A stretch of DNA of 15,033 bases from Solirubrobacteraceae bacterium (GTDB taxonomy: Bacteria > Actinomycetota > Thermoleophilia > Solirubrobacterales > Solirubrobacteraceae), in assembly GCA_016462625.1 (NCBI GenBank), contig JAEMSV010000087.1, positions 1-15,033 of the forward strand, read 5' to 3'. Shown in pieces: positions 8,694 to 15,033 of this stretch. The notes under the pieces are model-generated. The model was not told the origin of the DNA and did not search any database. It worked only from the letters and a program-made list of their open reading frames with translations. The first letter of the stretch is position 1. Every line of letters starts with the position of its first letter. A program made the position numbers and the translations under genes.

Positions 8694-10893
8694 GACGGCT
8701 GGGCCGATCACGATGGACGCGAGCCGCGTGCTCTACCGCGACACCGCCGAGCGCGAGCGCCTGCTCGACCTCGGGACGCGCCTCGCGTCGTCCCAGCGGG
8801 CCGCGGCCGTCGGCCTGCTGATCGCCATCGCGGTGGGGCTCCCCGTCTACGGGTGGCCGATGGCGGTCCCGCTGCTGGCCGCCCTGGTGGTCGTCGGCTC
8901 CGCGAGCCACGCGCCCATCCGCCGGCGATGCGGGGACTGGACGGTGTTGGTCGCGTGGGCGTTCGCGCAGGTCCTGATCCTGACCGGCATCGCGGTGGCG
9001 GATGGACCGGTCATCTACATCCTCTGCCTGCCGATCTTCCCGATGCTCCTGGCCGCGACGAGCTTCCGGCGCGAGACGGTGGTCGGCGGCGCGGTCCTTG
9101 CGATGGCCGCGCTCGTCGGCGTGACCCTGGCGACGGCGCACGACCAGATCGCCGCGATGCCGCCCGCGCTCTGGGTACCGGCGCTGCTGCTCCTCGTCAT
9201 CACGCTTGCGGCGATGGCCGTGCGAGATGCCGACATGGTCGCGCGTGTCGGTGCCGTGGCCGATGAGCTCACCGGCCTGCTGAATCGCGTTGCGCTGGAG
9301 TCGCGCGTGGCTGAACTCACCCATCAGGTGCGTGCGTCGCGAGAGCGCGTCGCGCTCATCGTGGTCGACCTCGATCACTTCAAGCAGATCAACGACACCC
9401 ACGGACACGCGGTCGGCGATGCCGTGCTCGTCGGCGCGGCACGGCTCCTGAGCGAGGCCGCAGGGGATCTGCCCGTCTACCGCTTCGGCGGCGAGGAGTT
9501 CGTGATCCTGGCGTGCGGGACGGATGAGCGGGGCGCTCGCGATCTGGCTGAGGGCATGCGCGAGGCGCTCGCCCGGACGCCCGTCGCGGAGGTCGCGGTC
9601 ACGGCGTCCTTCGGCATCGCGGTGTCCTCCCCCGACGACGGCTTCGAGTACCGGCGCGAGTTCGCCCAGGCCGATACTGCGCTCTACGCGGCGAAGGCCC
9701 AGGGGCGCGACCGCGTGTGTGTCGCGGGCGCCGCCGCGGCGCCGGTGTCGCTGTCGCGGCAGGATCCGGCATCGCGTCAGCCGGCCGACGGCGCCGGGAC
9801 GGTTCCCCCACGAGATGGGCACGAGGGCAACTGGCTCGTCCGCGACGCGATCGGCCGCGCGCACATCGCGGACATCTCCGACCGCGCGGGGATCCTGAAC
9901 CTCGTCGCCACGGTGCTGAGCACGATCGCCGTGATCTCGACCGTGCCGTGGCTGGGCTGGCAGGTGCTCATCCCGGGGGTCACCACCACGGTGCTCGCCA
10001 GGCTCCTGCAAGGAGCCGGCGTGACCTCACCGCGGCCGGAGGTCTTCCTTGTTCTCCGCTTCCTGCTCGTGCAGGTCGGCGCCGCGCTCCTGGTGATCGT
10101 CGCCGGACCGCAGGGGTTGTTCCTCCTACCGATGTTCTCGCTCTCGATGTACGGCTATGCCGCCGTGGTCCCGGGTCGCGGCGCGCTGATGCTCGTCCTG
10201 CTCAGCTCGACGGCGATGGCCTGCGCTGCGCTGATCGCTGGTTCGGCCGAGGTCGCGGCCAATCCGCTCATCCTCGCGCTCCCGCTGGGCCTGGGCGCGG
10301 CGATGGCGATCGTCGGCAGCGGCCTGGGGGCGCGCGTCACCGACCTGCGGGTGGCCGCGATCAGCGACGGCCTGACGGGCACGCTGAACCGCGTCGCACT
10401 CGACGCGCGGATCGCCGAGCTCACGCAGCGACCGGCCGGCGACGCGGCGGTGGGCCTGATCGTCCTCGACCTGGATCACTTCAAGGCGATCAACGATGCG
10501 AACGGCCACCACGTCGGCGACCAGGTGCTCGCCGCGGTCGCCGAGCGCATGCGCTCCGAGCTGCGGGCGTTCGACGGCATCTACCGCATCGGCGGGGAGG
10601 AGTTCGTCGTGCTCCTGGCCGGGACGGACGCCGCGCGGGCTGCCGCGCTCGCCGAGCGCATCCGCGCCGCCGTCGCGCGCACTCCCGCTGCGAGGGTCGA
10701 CGTCACGGTCTCCCTCGGCGTCGCGGAGTCCCCGGCCGGCGTCTCCTTCGACTACGACGAGGTCTTCGCCCGGGCCGACGCCGCGCTGCTGACCGCCAAG
10801 CGCGAGGGCCGCGACCGCGTGGTCGTGGCCCAGCCGGGCTCGGCGGTCGTCAGCCCGGATTCAGATCGCGAGGAGCTTCTCCGCGTCCTCGGG
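6501..10893 (+). repeat. Tandem gene duplication of a dual TM-GGEEF unit (four modules)
   Basis: Two neighbouring genes encode proteins that align end to end, and each is itself a two-fold repeat of six-helix membrane block plus GGEEF domain. The same-position halves resemble each other (N with N, C with C) more than the halves within one protein. The internal duplication is therefore the older event and the gene duplication the younger. Each of the four modules is preceded by the pattern LxRDxxxRxxxxDxxxR, at 6519-6569, 7644-7694, 8731-8781 and 9835-9885. A shared TM motif (LPIFPM, LPIFAI, LPIFPM, LPMFSL) lies in the fourth helix of each module. Confidence 0.8.
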
Positions 10894-10896
10894 TGA
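8713..10896 (+). CDS. Membrane diguanylate cyclase with two TM-GGEEF modules (second paralogue)
   Basis: 727 aa from ATG 8713, chosen because the N-terminus matches the first paralogue from that Met. The frame is open further upstream, but that part overlaps the preceding gene in a shadow frame. No clear Shine-Dalgarno is seen in the 19-nt gap, so translation may depend on the upstream gene. The architecture is six TM segments, then cyclase 1 (from about residue 184; VDLDHFKQIND; GGEEF 259-263), a linker, six TM segments, then cyclase 2 (from about residue 552; LDLDHFKAIND; GGEEF 627-631). The catalytic residues are intact in both. The I-site RAFD (618-621) is present only before the second GGEEF; the first has AGDL there. 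The linker to the second half keeps EGNWLVRDAIGRAH, nearly the same as in the paralogue, while the sequence just before it differs in length and content. The expected activity is c-di-GMP synthesis at the membrane. The 3' end overlaps convergent urtE by 36 nt. Confidence 0.9.
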   Translation: MDASRVLYRDTAERERLLDLGTRLASSQRAAAVGLLIAIAVGLPVYGWPMAVPLLAALVVVGSASHAPIRRRCGDWTVLVAWAFAQVLILTGIAVADGPVIYILCLPIFPMLLAATSFRRETVVGGAVLAMAALVGVTLATAHDQIAAMPPALWVPALLLLVITLAAMAVRDADMVARVGAVADELTGLLNRVALESRVAELTHQVRASRERVALIVVDLDHFKQINDTHGHAVGDAVLVGAARLLSEAAGDLPVYRFGGEEFVILACGTDERGARDLAEGMREALARTPVAEVAVTASFGIAVSSPDDGFEYRREFAQADTALYAAKAQGRDRVCVAGAAAAPVSLSRQDPASRQPADGAGTVPPRDGHEGNWLVRDAIGRAHIADISDRAGILNLVATVLSTIAVISTVPWLGWQVLIPGVTTTVLARLLQGAGVTSPRPEVFLVLRFLLVQVGAALLVIVAGPQGLFLLPMFSLSMYGYAAVVPGRGALMLVLLSSTAMACAALIAGSAEVAANPLILALPLGLGAAMAIVGSGLGARVTDLRVAAISDGLTGTLNRVALDARIAELTQRPAGDAAVGLIVLDLDHFKAINDANGHHVGDQVLAAVAERMRSELRAFDGIYRIGGEEFVVLLAGTDAARAAALAERIRAAVARTPAARVDVTVSLGVAESPAGVSFDYDEVFARADAALLTAKREGRDRVVVAQPGSAVVSPDSDREELLRVLG
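10861..10896. other. Tail-to-tail coding overlap of cyclase gene and urtE
   Basis: The last 12 codons of the + strand cyclase gene (TGA at 10894-10896) and the last 12 codons of - strand urtE (TGA read from 10863 to 10861) share the same 36 bp. No stem-loop with a T-run is visible on either side, so each transcript probably runs into the other gene and forms antisense RNA. Confidence 0.8.
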
Positions 10897-11559
10897 GAGG
10901 TCGGCGGTCGCGCCCTCGTTGACGACCGCGCCGGCCTCGAGCACGACGTAGGCGTCGGACATCCGCAGCGCCATCTCGACGTACTGCTCGGCCACCATGA
11001 TGCCGAGGCCGTCGCGAGAGTGAAACGCGAGGATCGACTCCTCGATCTCCGCGACGATCGACGGCTGGATGCCCTCGGTCGGCTCGTCGAGCAGCAGCAG
11101 CTTCGGCTTCGTCAGCAGCGCCCGCGCGATCGCGAGCTGCTGGCGCTGGCCGCCGGACAGGTAGACCGCCGGGCGCTTGAGGAGCGGGGTCAGGCGCGGG
11201 AACAGGTCGAGGACCTCGTCGACGTCGGACGGCTTGCCGCCCTTGCGCGACTCCATGATGACGTTGAGGTTCTCCTTCACGCTCATCTGCGGGAAGCCCG
11301 AGCGCTCCTGGGGGATGTAGCCCAGGCCGAGCTTGACGCGCTCCCACGGCGGGAGCTTCGTGATGTCCCGGTCGTCGAACGTCACGTTGCCCGTCTTGGC
11401 GGGCAGGACGCCCATCAGCGCGTTCATCAGCGACGTCTTGCCGACGCCGTTGCGGCCGAGCACCGCCGTGCGGCCGCCCGCGTCGATGCTGATCGACACC
11501 CCGAACAGCGCGGGGGTCCGGCCGTGGCTGACCCGCAGGTCGCTCGCGACGAGCTTCAT
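10861..11559 (-). CDS. urtE: Urea ABC transporter ATP-binding protein UrtE
   Basis: 232 aa, the usual size for LivF/UrtE ATPases. It is one of two ATPase subunits powering urea import through UrtB-UrtC on the cytoplasmic face. Visible motifs are Walker A GRNGVGKTS (35-43), Q-loop Q84, signature LSGGQRQQ (from 134), Walker B LLLLDE with D158/E159, and the VAEQY switch region, in which Gln replaces the canonical His as is normal in the LivF/UrtE group. Start ATG 11559-11557 is chosen from the family start, an AAGGAGG 7 nt upstream and the ATGA overlap with the urtD stop. A longer open frame to 11865 is a shadow of urtD. Sequence alone could also suggest LivF; the UrtE call rests on the urtA-D context. 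It is the last gene of the operon, with its 3' end overlapping the cyclase gene. Confidence 0.9.
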   Translation of the reverse strand: MKLVASDLRVSHGRTPALFGVSISIDAGGRTAVLGRNGVGKTSLMNALMGVLPAKTGNVTFDDRDITKLPPWERVKLGLGYIPQERSGFPQMSVKENLNVIMESRKGGKPSDVDEVLDLFPRLTPLLKRPAVYLSGGQRQQLAIARALLTKPKLLLLDEPTEGIQPSIVAEIEESILAFHSRDGLGIMVAEQYVEMALRMSDAYVVLEAGAVVNEGATADLSPEDAEKLLAI

Positions 11560-12332
11560 GTCGTGGCCTCCTTGATGCCGCGGCCCTTGCCGATGTAGAT
11601 CTCCTGGATGCGCTCGTCGGCCTGGACCTCGGCCACGGTCGCGTTCGCGCGCAGGAGCTTGCCCTCGTCCATGACCGTCACGCGGTCGGCGAAGCGGCGC
11701 AGGAAGTCCATGTCGTGCTCGACGCACAGCACGGTGCAGTTCTCCGCCGTGAGCCGGATGAGCTCGCCCGTGCGGGTCCGCTCCTCCGGGCTCATGCCCG
11801 CGACCGGCTCGTCCAGCAGCAGGAGCTTCGGGTCCTGGCAGAGCAGCATCCCGATCTCCAGCCACTGCTTCTGGCCGTGGGACAGCGTCCCCGCGAGCTT
11901 GTCGCGCACCTCGTCGAGCCCGGTGGCCTCGAGGGCGGTCTTGACCACGTCGGTCGTGCCCTTGCGCTTGCGCAGGAGCTTGAACGTCGACATCCGGAAC
12001 GCGCCCGCGAGGTCGAGGTTCTCCTCCACGGTGAGCGCCTCGAAGACGCTCGCCGTCTGGAACGTCCGGCCGATGCCGAGCTTGACGACCTCGTTCTCCT
12101 TCTTGCCCCGCAGCTCGGTCTCGTCGAAGAGGATCGAGCCGCCGGTGGCCTTCGTCATCCCGGTGACGCAGTCGATCACCGTGGTCTTGCCGGCGCCGTT
12201 CGGGCCGATGAGGAAGTGGACCTCACCGACCCTGACGTCGACGTCCACGCCGTCCACGGCCTTGAAGCCGTCGAAGTCGACCTCGAGCCCGCGGATCTTC
12301 AGCAGCTCGTCGGCCATCCATGGTTCGCTCAT
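11556..12332 (-). CDS. urtD: Urea ABC transporter ATP-binding protein UrtD
   Basis: 258 aa, matching UrtD (about 250 aa). It is the second ATPase subunit of the urea importer and partners UrtE. Walker A is GPNGAGKTT at 43-51. The signature LSHGQKQWLEIGMLL begins at 150; its SHGQKQW wording is typical of UrtD and differs from the LSGGQ of LivG. Walker B is LLLLDEP with D174/E175, followed by the H-loop VEHDMDF. Start ATG 12332-12330 is set by GGAGG 7 nt upstream and an ATGA overlap with the urtC stop; a second in-frame Met five codons later (12317) is an alternative. The frame open to 12494 belongs to a shadow of urtC. Its own stop overlaps the urtE start by 4 nt. Confidence 0.93.
   Translation of the reverse strand: MSEPWMADELLKIRGLEVDFDGFKAVDGVDVDVRVGEVHFLIGPNGAGKTTVIDCVTGMTKATGGSILFDETELRGKKENEVVKLGIGRTFQTASVFEALTVEENLDLAGAFRMSTFKLLRKRKGTTDVVKTALEATGLDEVRDKLAGTLSHGQKQWLEIGMLLCQDPKLLLLDEPVAGMSPEERTRTGELIRLTAENCTVLCVEHDMDFLRRFADRVTVMDEGKLLRANATVAEVQADERIQEIYIGKGRGIKEATT
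11567..11573 (-). promoter_or_regulatory. Shine-Dalgarno of urtE
   Basis: AAGGAGG on the minus strand, 7 nt before the urtE ATG and inside the urtD 3' end. It decides the urtE start against the longer open frame. Confidence 0.75.
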
Positions 12333-13453
12333 GCCGGGTCCTCCGCAGTGGTCTGGGTCGGCGTCGGGCCGGCTTCCTGCTTCTTGTCGAGCCGCTCGAA
12401 GAACCGCTCCTTGAGCCACGCGACACCGCCGGCCAGGCCCTTCGGGGCGAACGCGACGACGGCGATGAAGAGCGCGCCCTGGAAGTACAGCCACCCGGAC
12501 GGGAACTCCTCGGAGAGCGACGACTTCGCCCAGTTGACCGCAATCGCGCCGGCGATCGCGCCCGCGAGCGACGCGCGCCCGCCGACGGCGACCCAGACGA
12601 CCATCTCGATCGACGGGACGATGCCCAGCAGCGCCGGCGAGATGATGCCCACGATCGGGACGAACAGCGCTCCCGCGATGCCGGCCATACCCGCCGCCGT
12701 GGCGAAGGCGATGACCTTGATGCGGGTCACGCTGTAGCCGAGGAACCGCACGCGGTCCTCTGCGTCACGGACGGCGATGAGCAGCTTGCCGTAGCGGCTG
12801 TTCAGCAGCTGGCGGGCGATGAGGTACACGACGCCGAGCGTGAGCGCGACGATGAAGTACAGCGTTCGCTTGTCGCCGGTCTCGGCCAGGTTGAGCCCGA
12901 AGAACGTCGTGATGTTCGTCAGCCCGTTCGTGCCGCCGGTGACGGCCTGCTGGCCGACGAGGAGGATCACGAACGCCGCCGACAGCGCCTGCGTGAGGAT
13001 CGCGAAGTACGGGCCTCGGACGCGGCTGCGGAAGATCAACGTGCCGAGGGCCGCAGCGAATATGACCGGGACGATGATCGCCGCCCCGATCGCGAACCAC
13101 GCGTGCTGGAAGGGCTCCCAGAACGCGGGCAGTGATTCCCGGCCCGACCAGACCATGAAGTCCGGCAGCCCTTCGCTGCCAGCCTCTGCGAGCTTGAGGT
13201 ACATCGCCATGCAGTAGCCGCCGAGGCCGAAGAACAGCCCCTGGCCGAGGACCAGCATGCCGCCGTTGCCCCACGCGATCGCGATGCCGACGGCGATGAT
13301 CGCGAAGCACAGGAACTTCGCGAGCAGGCCCAGCCGGAAGTCCGACAGGAACATCGGCGCGATGACGAGGAGCAGCAGCGCGGTGGTCGCGAAGCCCAGC
13401 CGTGAGAGCAGCTGGTCGCGGTTCGGCCCGAGGGCCTTCAGGGTCGCGGTCAT
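12329..13453 (-). CDS. urtC: Urea ABC transporter permease UrtC
   Basis: 374 aa, typical for UrtC (about 360-390). It is an inner-membrane permease of the LivM type and pairs with UrtB to form the urea channel. About ten hydrophobic segments are visible, from LLLLVIAPMFL near residue 28 to GALFIAVVAFAPKG near the C-terminus. Family landmarks are GNGGMLVLGQGLFFGLGGYCMAMYL, read in two parts around residues 62-85, the cytoplasmic stretch NSRYGKLLIAVRDAEDRVRFLGY that contacts the ATPase, and GGRASLAGAIAGA. Start ATG 13453-13451 overlaps the urtB stop as TAATG; a weak GAGGG lies about 8 nt upstream. The frame continuing to 13957 is antisense-like arginine-rich shadow over urtB. The C-terminus ends in a hydrophilic tail of about 25 residues rich in Lys, Gln and Thr. 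Confidence 0.93.
   Translation of the reverse strand: MTATLKALGPNRDQLLSRLGFATTALLLLVIAPMFLSDFRLGLLAKFLCFAIIAVGIAIAWGNGGMLVLGQGLFFGLGGYCMAMYLKLAEAGSEGLPDFMVWSGRESLPAFWEPFQHAWFAIGAAIIVPVIFAAALGTLIFRSRVRGPYFAILTQALSAAFVILLVGQQAVTGGTNGLTNITTFFGLNLAETGDKRTLYFIVALTLGVVYLIARQLLNSRYGKLLIAVRDAEDRVRFLGYSVTRIKVIAFATAAGMAGIAGALFVPIVGIISPALLGIVPSIEMVVWVAVGGRASLAGAIAGAIAVNWAKSSLSEEFPSGWLYFQGALFIAVVAFAPKGLAGGVAWLKERFFERLDKKQEAGPTPTQTTAEDPA
12340..12344 (-). promoter_or_regulatory. Shine-Dalgarno of urtD
   Basis: GGAGG on the minus strand, 7 nt before the urtD ATG and within the final urtC codons. It supports the ATGA-coupled start. Confidence 0.7.
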
Positions 13454-14343
13454 TACGCCAGCCCTCTCGACTCGGTCGCGAAGATGCCCTGCGGCCGGAA
13501 CTGGAGGAACACGATGATGCAGACGAAGACGATGACCTTCGCCAGTGACGCTTCGGTCCAGTACTCCGCGAGCGAGTTGATGATCCCGAGCGCGACCGCC
13601 GCGATCACGGCGCCGCGCAGCTGCCCGAGCCCGCCGACGATGACCACGAGGAACGCGTCGATGATGTAGTAGGTGCCGAGCGCCGGCCCGACGGAGCCGA
13701 TCTGGGTGAGTGCGACGCCGGCGACCCCGGCCAGGCCGGAGCCGAGGAAGAACGTGCGGCGGTCGACGCTCGCCGTGCCGATGCCGCTCGCTGCGGCCAG
13801 CTGGCGGTTCTGCATGACCGCGCGCATCCGACGGCCCTGCTTCATCTTGCCGACCACGATCCACGCGGCGACCGTGACGGACAGCGCGAGGAAGAGGATG
13901 AAGAGGCGGTTGTACGGAAGGTCGATCCCGAAGAGCTCCGTTCCGCCGTCCAGCCACTTCGGGCTGACGACGGCGACGTTCTGCGCGCCGAAGATGTCTC
14001 GCGCCGCCTGCTGCAGGACGAGGGCGACGCCCCAGGTGACCAGCAGCGTGTCGAGCGGTCTCCCGTAGAGCCGCTTGATGAGGGTGGCTTCGAGGATGAG
14101 TCCCATCGCACCGGCGACCACGAGGGCGACCGGGAGGGAGATCAGGAACGCGGCGGTGATCTGGTCCTTGCCGAGCAGTTCCTGCAGCACGTACGTCGTG
14201 TAGGCGCCGGCCATGATGAACTCGCCATGAGCCATGTTGATGACGCCCATCTGACCGAACGTGAAGGTCAGGCCGAGGGCGACCAGCAGCAGGATCGAGG
14301 CGATGCTGAGGCCGACGAAGAGCTGTTCGAGGAGAGCTTCCAT
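13453..14343 (-). CDS. urtB: Urea ABC transporter permease UrtB
   Basis: 296 aa. It is the LivH-type inner-membrane permease that pairs with UrtC. It starts MEALLEQLFVGLSIASILLL and carries the family signature GQMGVINMAHGEFIMAGAYTTYV near residues 30-52, then several more TM segments, the ATPase-coupling stretch MRAVMQNRQLAAASGI, a GGLGQLRGAVIAA segment, and the C-terminal FRPQGIF motif shared by UrtB/LivH proteins. Some Gram-negative UrtB proteins have a long N-terminal extension, and this one lacks it. Start ATG 14343-14341 has no visible Shine-Dalgarno; a GC-rich hairpin ends about 16 nt before it. That points to reduced or structure-dependent translation compared with urtA. Confidence 0.92.
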   Translation of the reverse strand: MEALLEQLFVGLSIASILLLVALGLTFTFGQMGVINMAHGEFIMAGAYTTYVLQELLGKDQITAAFLISLPVALVVAGAMGLILEATLIKRLYGRPLDTLLVTWGVALVLQQAARDIFGAQNVAVVSPKWLDGGTELFGIDLPYNRLFILFLALSVTVAAWIVVGKMKQGRRMRAVMQNRQLAAASGIGTASVDRRTFFLGSGLAGVAGVALTQIGSVGPALGTYYIIDAFLVVIVGGLGQLRGAVIAAVALGIINSLAEYWTEASLAKVIVFVCIIVFLQFRPQGIFATESRGLA

Positions 14344-14359
14344 GAGATCGAAGAAGGGG

Positions 14360-14403
14360 CGCGGCGGGCGGGACGACGCGTCTCAGACGCCCCGCCCGCC
14401 GCG
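14360..14403 (-). promoter_or_regulatory. GC-rich intercistronic hairpin between urtA and urtB
   Basis: A perfect 13-bp inverted repeat (14360-14372 pairing with 14391-14403) encloses a second 5-bp stem (GCGTC/GACGC, loop TCA, 14378-14390) with a 5-nt bulge. It fills most of the 70-nt urtA-urtB gap. No U-run follows in the minus-strand RNA, only a pyrimidine-rich CCCCUUCUUC. It fits a partial terminator, RNase-stop or mRNA-stabilising element that would favour the binding-protein gene urtA over the permease genes. Confidence 0.65.
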
Positions 14404-14413
14404 GTCTCTCGCG

Positions 14414-15033
14414 TTAGCCGGAGAGGCCCTTGGCCCAGTCGTAGGTCTTCAGGTACGGATCCGGCTCGATCGGGCCGTCTGACTCCCAGACGGTGTCGAT
14501 GAGGCCGTTCGGCTGAATGACGCCGATCCGGGCGGTCTTGGTGATGTGCTGGTTCTCACCGTTGACCGTGACCTTGCCCTCGGGGGCGTCGAACGTCAGG
14601 CCCTTGGACGCCGCCTTGACCTTCTCGGGGTCCGTGGAGCCGGCCTTCTCGACCGCCTTGGCCCAGAGGTAGACGCTCACGTAGCCGGCCTCGATCGGGT
14701 CGTCGGTCACGCGCTCGTCGCCGTACTTCTTCTTGTACGCCGCGACGAACTTCTCGTTCACCGCGCCAGGGGTCGTCTGGTAGTAGTTCCAGGCGACGAT
14801 CTGGCCCTTGAGCTTGTCCGCGCCGATGCCGCGGACCTCGTCCTCGGCGATCGACACCGACACGATCGGCAGCTTCGTGGCCGGGAGGCCCGCGCCGTCG
14901 AGCTGCTTGAAGAACGCGACGTTCGAGTCGCCGTTCAGGGTGTTGAAGACGGCGTCGGAATCCGAGGCCTTGACCTTGTTGACGATGGTCGAGAACTCGG
15001 TCGAGCCCAGCGGCGCGTACTCCTCGCCGGTGA
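14414..15033 (-). CDS. urtA: Urea ABC transporter substrate-binding protein UrtA (N-terminal part missing)
   Basis: The C-terminal 205 residues are visible, about half of the usual 400-430. The gene runs off the right edge, and the TAA stop is at 14416-14414. UrtA is the extracytoplasmic, probably lipid-anchored or exported, urea-binding protein that delivers urea to UrtBC. Recognition rests on stretches characteristic of UrtA rather than Liv[91 protein letters not shown] and the ending [19 protein letters not shown] at 14863 is internal and not the true start, because conserved UrtA sequence continues upstream to the window end. The closest alternative is FmdD, a related short-chain amide-binding protein, but the complete urtBCDE order downstream favours urea. 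The promoter and any nitrogen-control site lie outside the window. Confidence 0.93.
   Translation of the reverse strand, partial: TGEEYAPLGSTEFSTIVNKVKASDSDAVFNTLNGDSNVAFFKQLDGAGLPATKLPIVSVSIAEDEVRGIGADKLKGQIVAWNYYQTTPGAVNEKFVAAYKKKYGDERVTDDPIEAGYVSVYLWAKAVEKAGSTDPEKVKAASKGLTFDAPEGKVTVNGENQHITKTARIGVIQPNGLIDTVWESDGPIEPDPYLKTYDWAKGLSG

Noticed and set aside
5925..8711. Long minus-strand open frame (about 930 codons) opposite the first dual cyclase
   Set aside because: It is biased Arg/Asp/His composition with no domain, and the sense strand encodes a clear TM-GGEEF protein.
10868..10885. Possible short inverted repeat (GAGGAGCTTCTC) at the convergent gene ends, considered as a bidirectional terminator
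   Set aside because: The repeat is imperfect, has no loop of workable size and no T-run on either side.
11608..12737. Plus-strand open frames of 268-340 codons opposite urtD and urtC
   Set aside because: The products are compositionally biased (Ser/Pro/Arg or Glu/Arg/Leu) and lack domains; the minus strand encodes standard ABC subunits with overlapping starts and stops.
14861..14863. GTG as the start of urtA
   Set aside because: Conserved UrtA sequence (including [12 protein letters not shown]) continues without a stop from here to the window end.

Overview
The window comes from a very GC-rich bacterium. GC-ending codons, GTG/TTG starts, long antisense shadow frames and a large LuxR/MalT-type ATPase regulator suggest a high-GC actinobacterium, possibly a Thermoleophilia/Solirubrobacterales-like soil lineage. 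This placement is an inference; no rRNA or marker gene is present.

Positions 1-10896 (+ strand) hold five signalling genes in one direction: (i) the 3' part of a LuxR-family, MalT-like ATP-dependent regulator cut by the left edge; (ii) a response regulator with an intact receiver and a degenerate EAL domain; (iii) a membrane hybrid histidine kinase with HAMP, PAS, HisKA, HATPase, receiver and HPt domains; (iv) and (v) two adjacent paralogous membrane proteins, each carrying two GGEEF diguanylate cyclase domains. Genes i-ii and ii-iii overlap by 4 nt (ATGA and TTGA), so they are probably translationally coupled. Gaps of 61 and 19 nt lead to iv and v. Together they look like a c-di-GMP signalling island: a likely phosphorelay from kinase to receiver-pseudoEAL protein, two sets of twin-headed synthases, and a transcription factor.

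Positions 10861-15033 (- strand) hold the urea ABC transporter operon, in transcription order urtA (cut by the right edge), urtB, urtC, urtD, urtE. UrtA is recognised from its C-terminal half, and that identifies the whole operon as urea rather than branched-chain amino-acid uptake. The genes from urtB to urtE overlap by 1-4 nt. A GC-rich hairpin lies between urtA and urtB. The urtE 3' end overlaps the 3' end of the last cyclase gene by 36 nt, tail to tail.

No RNA gene, insertion sequence, CRISPR array or attachment site was seen, and no gene-free stretch exceeds about 70 nt. The most unusual part is the cyclase pair: four membrane-plus-GGEEF modules made by an apparent duplication of an already duplicated unit. 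Only the C-terminal cyclase of each protein keeps the RxxD inhibitory site, and a shared short motif precedes every membrane module.
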